Shown in pieces: positions 61,150 to 64,000 of a stretch of DNA of 64,000 bases (the stretch's first letter is position 1; every line of letters begins with the position of its first letter). This stretch comes from DASZMX01 sp035551475 (GTDB taxonomy: Bacteria; Verrucomicrobiota; Verrucomicrobiia; Limisphaerales; Palsa-1400). Position numbers and translations under genes: made by a program. The stretch is taken from NCBI GenBank assembly GCA_035551475.1, contig DASZMX010000053.1, forward strand, positions 62,001 to 126,000, written 5' to 3'. The notes below the pieces were generated by a model. The model was not told the origin of the DNA. It worked only from the letters and a program-made list of their open reading frames with translations, and did no database searches.

Positions 61150-63302
61150 TATTCGACTCCAATCCAGTTGTGGAATTTGTTGAGCAATTCGGCCGCGTCG
61201 GCGCGGAGATGGATAAATTCATCCACGCCGGCCTGCTTATGCGCCTCGACCTGGTCGGCGGGCAACCCCGCCAGCACGATGATGGCGCGCGGAAATTGGG
61301 CGCGAATGGCGCCCACGAGCGGCGCCACCAGCGCCGGGTATTGGGCGTCGCTCGAGCAGATCACGGCAATGGGAGCGCCCGATTGCACAAAGGCGGAGGC
61401 GGCCACGTCCGGCAAAATGAAACCCGGCGAAGAGAGAACCTCGTAGCCGCCCGCGGAAAAAAACCCGCGCGAAAAATCGGCGCGGCCCTTGAAATCTTTC
61501 GGACCGCCCAGGTTGCAGAGAAAAACCTGCGGGGCGCGGCCCTCGCGCACGGCGTAACGGGCGGCGGCCAGGCGGAGCTTCTCGAATGGAGCGGCGGCGC
61601 GTGTCAAACAAACAGGTTGAACCGGGACGCAGGGCCGGTCTTGAATGCGCAGGGCGCGGACAATTTCGCCCAACGTGGCGCCTGCCGCCGCCGCTTCCAC
61701 GGCGGCGTCGAACAAGCGGGCATTTTTAATATTGATGATGTCCGCCAAACGGTGCAGGACGATCTCGCTTTCCTGATCGTCAAGGGCTGTGCGATAGGAG
61801 GAAATTTGCGCGACCCGGCGGCGATGGAACGCGGTCGCGTCCACGGCCGGGATGGCCAGAGTTTTTTCCTTGGGATTCGCGTATTGATTGACCCCCACAA
61901 TGGTGTCCCGGCGGCGGGTCACGCCTTTCAGGCGTTCGGCGGCGGTCGCGGCCACCGCCTTTTGCGGAAAGCCCGCCGCGAGGGCGGCTTCCATGCCGCC
62001 CAGTTGCTCCACTTCCTGAAAGAGCGTCCAGGCGCGTTGGGCCAGATCGGAGGTGAGGCTCTCGACATACCAGGAGCCGCCGGCCGGATCGATGACATGC
62101 GTGAGTTCGCATTCACGTTGCAGCACTAATTGCGTATTGCGGGCCAGACGTTGGCTGGCGTCGTCGGGCGCGCGGAACACTTCGTCAAACGCGCCGACCT
62201 GCATGGAATCGCAGCCTCCCAACACGCCCCCGAACGCTTCCACCGTCGCGCGCAACACATTGTTATGCGGGTCGTGCAGGGTTTTGTTCCAATGCGAGGT
62301 GCGAACGTGAATGAAAGCCTTTTGCGCCTCTTCATCACCGTTGAATGCGGCGACCACTTTGGACCAAAGCATCCGGAGGGCTCGCAATTTGGCGATTTCG
62401 AGGAAAAAGTTTTCGCCCACCGTAACGGCAAAGCGCAACCGGGGCGCCACGGCGTTGATTTCCAGCCCGCGTTCGACCATGCGGCGCACATACTCGGCGC
62501 CCGTCGCGATGCTGAAGGCGAGCTCCTGGACGGCATGGCCGCCCGCTTCGTGCCAGGCGCGGCCATGCACGCAAATCGTTTGCAGACTCGGCGCGTGCAG
62601 CGCCGCCCACCCGGTGAGCGCGGCCATCTCACGGTAGGCGCCGGAAAGGGATTGGGGCAGCGACCCTTCATGTGACAGGACGCCGAGCGGATCCATCTCC
62701 ACGCAGCCGCGCAAGTGGCTGAGGGGAAGTTTGCGCCGGCGCTGGAGCGCGGCCAGCAGCGCCGCAAAAGGCATGGCGGAAGCGCCAGTCCGCGCCAGGA
62801 GCGAGACATTGGCCAGGTCCACGCCTTCCAGCGCTTTTTCCAAATCCTCCACGGTGGCGATGGACAAACCGCCGCAGCCGACCGCCTCCGGCTCGGCCCA
62901 ATCGGGATCCTGGCCCTGGCGGGTGGCCTTGTCTAAAACCATGTTAAGAGCATTGAGGCCGCGCGAAAGAGAATTGCGGGCGGCATGATTAAACTCCGAG
63001 GGGCTGGAAGCGTAAATCTCCTGCGAAATGGCCCACGGCTCCTTGATGTGCCCGACGACCTGCGCTCCGCGCACAAAAGGAGGACAGCCCGGATACGACG
63101 CAACATGCGGCAATGCGGCCACGTCTTCGCGCCGATAGATGGGCTTAAGCGTAATGCCTTCGGCGGTGGCGCTGAACATGCGCTTGTCAAAAGGAGCGCC
63201 TTTCAATTCAGCATCAACCACCTCGCGCCAGTCGTCATAACCAACGTCAGGAAACTCGGCGAGCAACCGGGACTTTTCTGCGGGAGCGTGGGTCGCGTTC
63301 AT
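61149..63302 (-). CDS. mutA: Methylmalonyl-CoA mutase small subunit
   Basis: MutA (717 residues) is the non-catalytic partner of MutB. It resembles the large subunit along its length (G-C-P-P-F-V-R-G, the L-A-R-N-T-Q-L-V-L-Q region and D-P-A-G-G-S-W-Y-V-E-S), but the B12 domain reads L-C-N-L-G-G-P-K-D-F-K-G-R in place of the DxHxxG motif, so it cannot bind cobalamin through a histidine. That is normal for the small subunit. It stands downstream of the 5S-like gene with a 12-base gap. Confidence 0.96.
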   Translation of the reverse strand: MNATHAPAEKSRLLAEFPDVGYDDWREVVDAELKGAPFDKRMFSATAEGITLKPIYRREDVAALPHVASYPGCPPFVRGAQVVGHIKEPWAISQEIYASSPSEFNHAARNSLSRGLNALNMVLDKATRQGQDPDWAEPEAVGCGGLSIATVEDLEKALEGVDLANVSLLARTGASAMPFAALLAALQRRRKLPLSHLRGCVEMDPLGVLSHEGSLPQSLSGAYREMAALTGWAALHAPSLQTICVHGRAWHEAGGHAVQELAFSIATGAEYVRRMVERGLEINAVAPRLRFAVTVGENFFLEIAKLRALRMLWSKVVAAFNGDEEAQKAFIHVRTSHWNKTLHDPHNNVLRATVEAFGGVLGGCDSMQVGAFDEVFRAPDDASQRLARNTQLVLQRECELTHVIDPAGGSWYVESLTSDLAQRAWTLFQEVEQLGGMEAALAAGFPQKAVAATAAERLKGVTRRRDTIVGVNQYANPKEKTLAIPAVDATAFHRRRVAQISSYRTALDDQESEIVLHRLADIINIKNARLFDAAVEAAAAGATLGEIVRALRIQDRPCVPVQPVCLTRAAAPFEKLRLAAARYAVREGRAPQVFLCNLGGPKDFKGRADFSRGFFSAGGYEVLSSPGFILPDVAASAFVQSGAPIAVICSSDAQYPALVAPLVGAIRAQFPRAIIVLAGLPADQVEAHKQAGVDEFIHLRADAAELLNKFHNWIGVE

Positions 63303-63314
63303 AAATCCAGTCGG

Positions 63315-64000
63315 TTAAAGGGTTTCGACAAAAACTTCGTGGCGTTGACCGCCCAGCGTGACGAATAGTTTGCGCGCGCCCGACGGAAGGCCGGGCAACG
63401 GCAGCGGCGCGGAGGGAACCGCGGTCGCAGCCGGCGCAGCCTTCGGCGCCGGCGCCGGGGTCGGCGCGGCGGCGGGTTTCGGTTTGTGCAACGCCTCCAC
63501 TTGCTGCGGAAACATGGCAAAGAGCACCGCGATCTCATCCGTGGCGGGCAGCCCCTTGGCGGCGGCCTCCTGACGGTATTTATCCATGCCCGGCGCGAGC
63601 AAATCCGCCGGCCGTTCGGTGATCGATTTTTTCCCCGTTTGTTTTTCCACCTGGGCCAGCACGCCGGGGTCGATGGCCCCGGGAGTTTTGCCATAGCGCC
63701 CCAGCGCAATGTCCTGCGCGGGCTGGCAAATCATTTTCCAGCGGCCAAATTTCACGTTCATCATCGCCTGGGTGCCGACAATTTGGGACGTCGGCGTGAC
63801 CAGCGGAATCCAACCCAGCGCCTCGCGCACCACGGGAATTTCCCGCACCACTTCATCAAAACGCTCGGACATCCCCTGCTCTTTTAATTGCGTGCGAAAG
63901 TTCGACAGCATGCCGCCGGGAACCTGGTAAATCAGAATGTCGCTATCGACGCGTTCATTCGCCGGGCTCGTGAATTTGGCCAACTCCTTGTAAACACCCT
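63315..64000 (-). CDS. Biotin-dependent carboxyltransferase, 5S transcarboxylase/OadA/PycB-like, partial
   Basis: Only the C-terminal ~228 residues are in the window; the 5' part runs off the right edge. The visible part has Y-Q-V-P-G-G-M-L-S-N, L-G-W-I-P-L-V-T-P-T-S-Q-I-V-G-T-Q-A and M-N-V-K-F-G-R-W-K, which belong to the carboxyltransferase family of pyruvate carboxylase B, oxaloacetate decarboxylase alpha and the 5S subunit, acting on pyruvate/oxaloacetate. After a Pro/Ala linker (63400-63500) it ends with K-L-F-V-T-L-G-G-Q-R-H-E-V-F-V-E-T-L, like the beta-strand module of the carrier, but lacks a biotinyl domain. The carrier is thus the separate gene at 55256-55663. Confidence 0.93.
   Translation of the reverse strand, partial: GVYKELAKFTSPANERVDSDILIYQVPGGMLSNFRTQLKEQGMSERFDEVVREIPVVREALGWIPLVTPTSQIVGTQAMMNVKFGRWKMICQPAQDIALGRYGKTPGAIDPGVLAQVEKQTGKKSITERPADLLAPGMDKYRQEAAAKGLPATDEIAVLFAMFPQQVEALHKPKPAAAPTPAPAPKAAPAATAVPSAPLPLPGLPSGARKLFVTLGGQRHEVFVETL

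Noticed and set aside
60049..61446. A 465-codon plus-strand frame opposite methylmalonyl-CoA mutase
   Set aside because: It runs across the mutB and mutA boundary and has no recognisable domain.
61149..63302. MutA as a damaged mutase because it lacks the cobalamin histidine
   Set aside because: The small subunit of heterodimeric methylmalonyl-CoA mutase normally lacks this motif and the gene is intact.
63400..63500. Pro/Ala-rich repeats at 63400-63500 and 55490-55600 as independent repeat elements
   Set aside because: They encode flexible linkers within the carboxyltransferase and the biotin carrier.

Overview
The window is a gene-dense, GC-rich bacterial chromosome segment with no phage, insertion sequence, integrase or CRISPR array. 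The gene content suggests the phylum Verrucomicrobiota, possibly the Pedosphaera/Limisphaera side. The pointers are a very long TPR-bearing Ser/Thr kinase, a deoC-ALDH-truncated ALDH set, an N0/STN-like protein, a 13-gene nuo operon with separate nuoC and nuoD, futalosine-route menaquinone synthesis (mqnC), an HpnI-type glycosyltransferase and a methylmalonyl-CoA propionate cluster. This placement is inference; no rRNA or other phylogenetic marker lies in the window.

Layout: (1) 1-4.6 kb: tail of a DUF4097-like repeat protein, then a minus-strand group of a truncated ALDH-like protein, DeoC, a complete ALDH and a ThuA-like protein. (2) 4.9 kb: tRNA-Ser(GCT). (3) 5-11.6 kb: a minus-strand run of a YciE-like ferritin fold, Sua5, a TolC-type outer-membrane protein, a glycoside hydrolase/GT2 fusion and ThyA. 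(4) 11.6-18.7 kb: a SET-domain protein, an STN-containing membrane protein, a nuclease-helicase fusion, a sugar nucleotidyltransferase and an HpnI-like glycosyltransferase. (5) 18.9-32.5 kb: respiratory complex I, nuoB to nuoN, preceded by a perfect CRP-type palindrome and interrupted between nuoE and nuoF by an antisense tRNA-Gln(CTG) with its own promoter. (6) 32.5-45.2 kb: a ferredoxin, a polytopic membrane protein, Nif3, a glycine-zipper protein, an RRM protein, SpeA, a TPR kinase, GT2 and DegT surface-glycan genes, and MqnC. (7) 45.3-52.1 kb: a phosphate operon reading porin, pstS, pstC, pstA, pstB, phoU, sixA behind three helically phased Pho-box repeats. (8) 52.1-64 kb: 5S-like carboxyltransferase, mutA, mutB, meaB, epimerase, 12S-like carboxyltransferase, a small subunit, a 1.3S-like biotin carrier, birA and a CoA-transferase, then a methyltransferase.

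How the genes work together: the last block encodes almost every step linking succinyl-CoA, methylmalonyl-CoA and propionyl-CoA, arranged like the transcarboxylase (Wood-Werkman) cycle of propionate formation, with its own biotin ligase and CoA-transferase. Complex I and MqnC point to menaquinone-linked electron transport, which would also serve a fumarate-reducing branch of that cycle. The phosphate block is a classic Pho regulon with an added phosphohistidine phosphatase.

Organisation: translational coupling (ATGA or TAATG overlaps) is very common, and all six convergent protein-gene pairs end within 10 bases of each other or overlap. Only two convincing intrinsic terminators were found. 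The most notable anomalies are the tRNA antisense to the nuo operon, the methylmalonyl-CoA epimerase whose natural ATG is one base out of frame at an A7 run, a GH-GT2 fusion, a PD-(D/E)XK nuclease-helicase fusion and an ALDH-like protein without catalytic residues.
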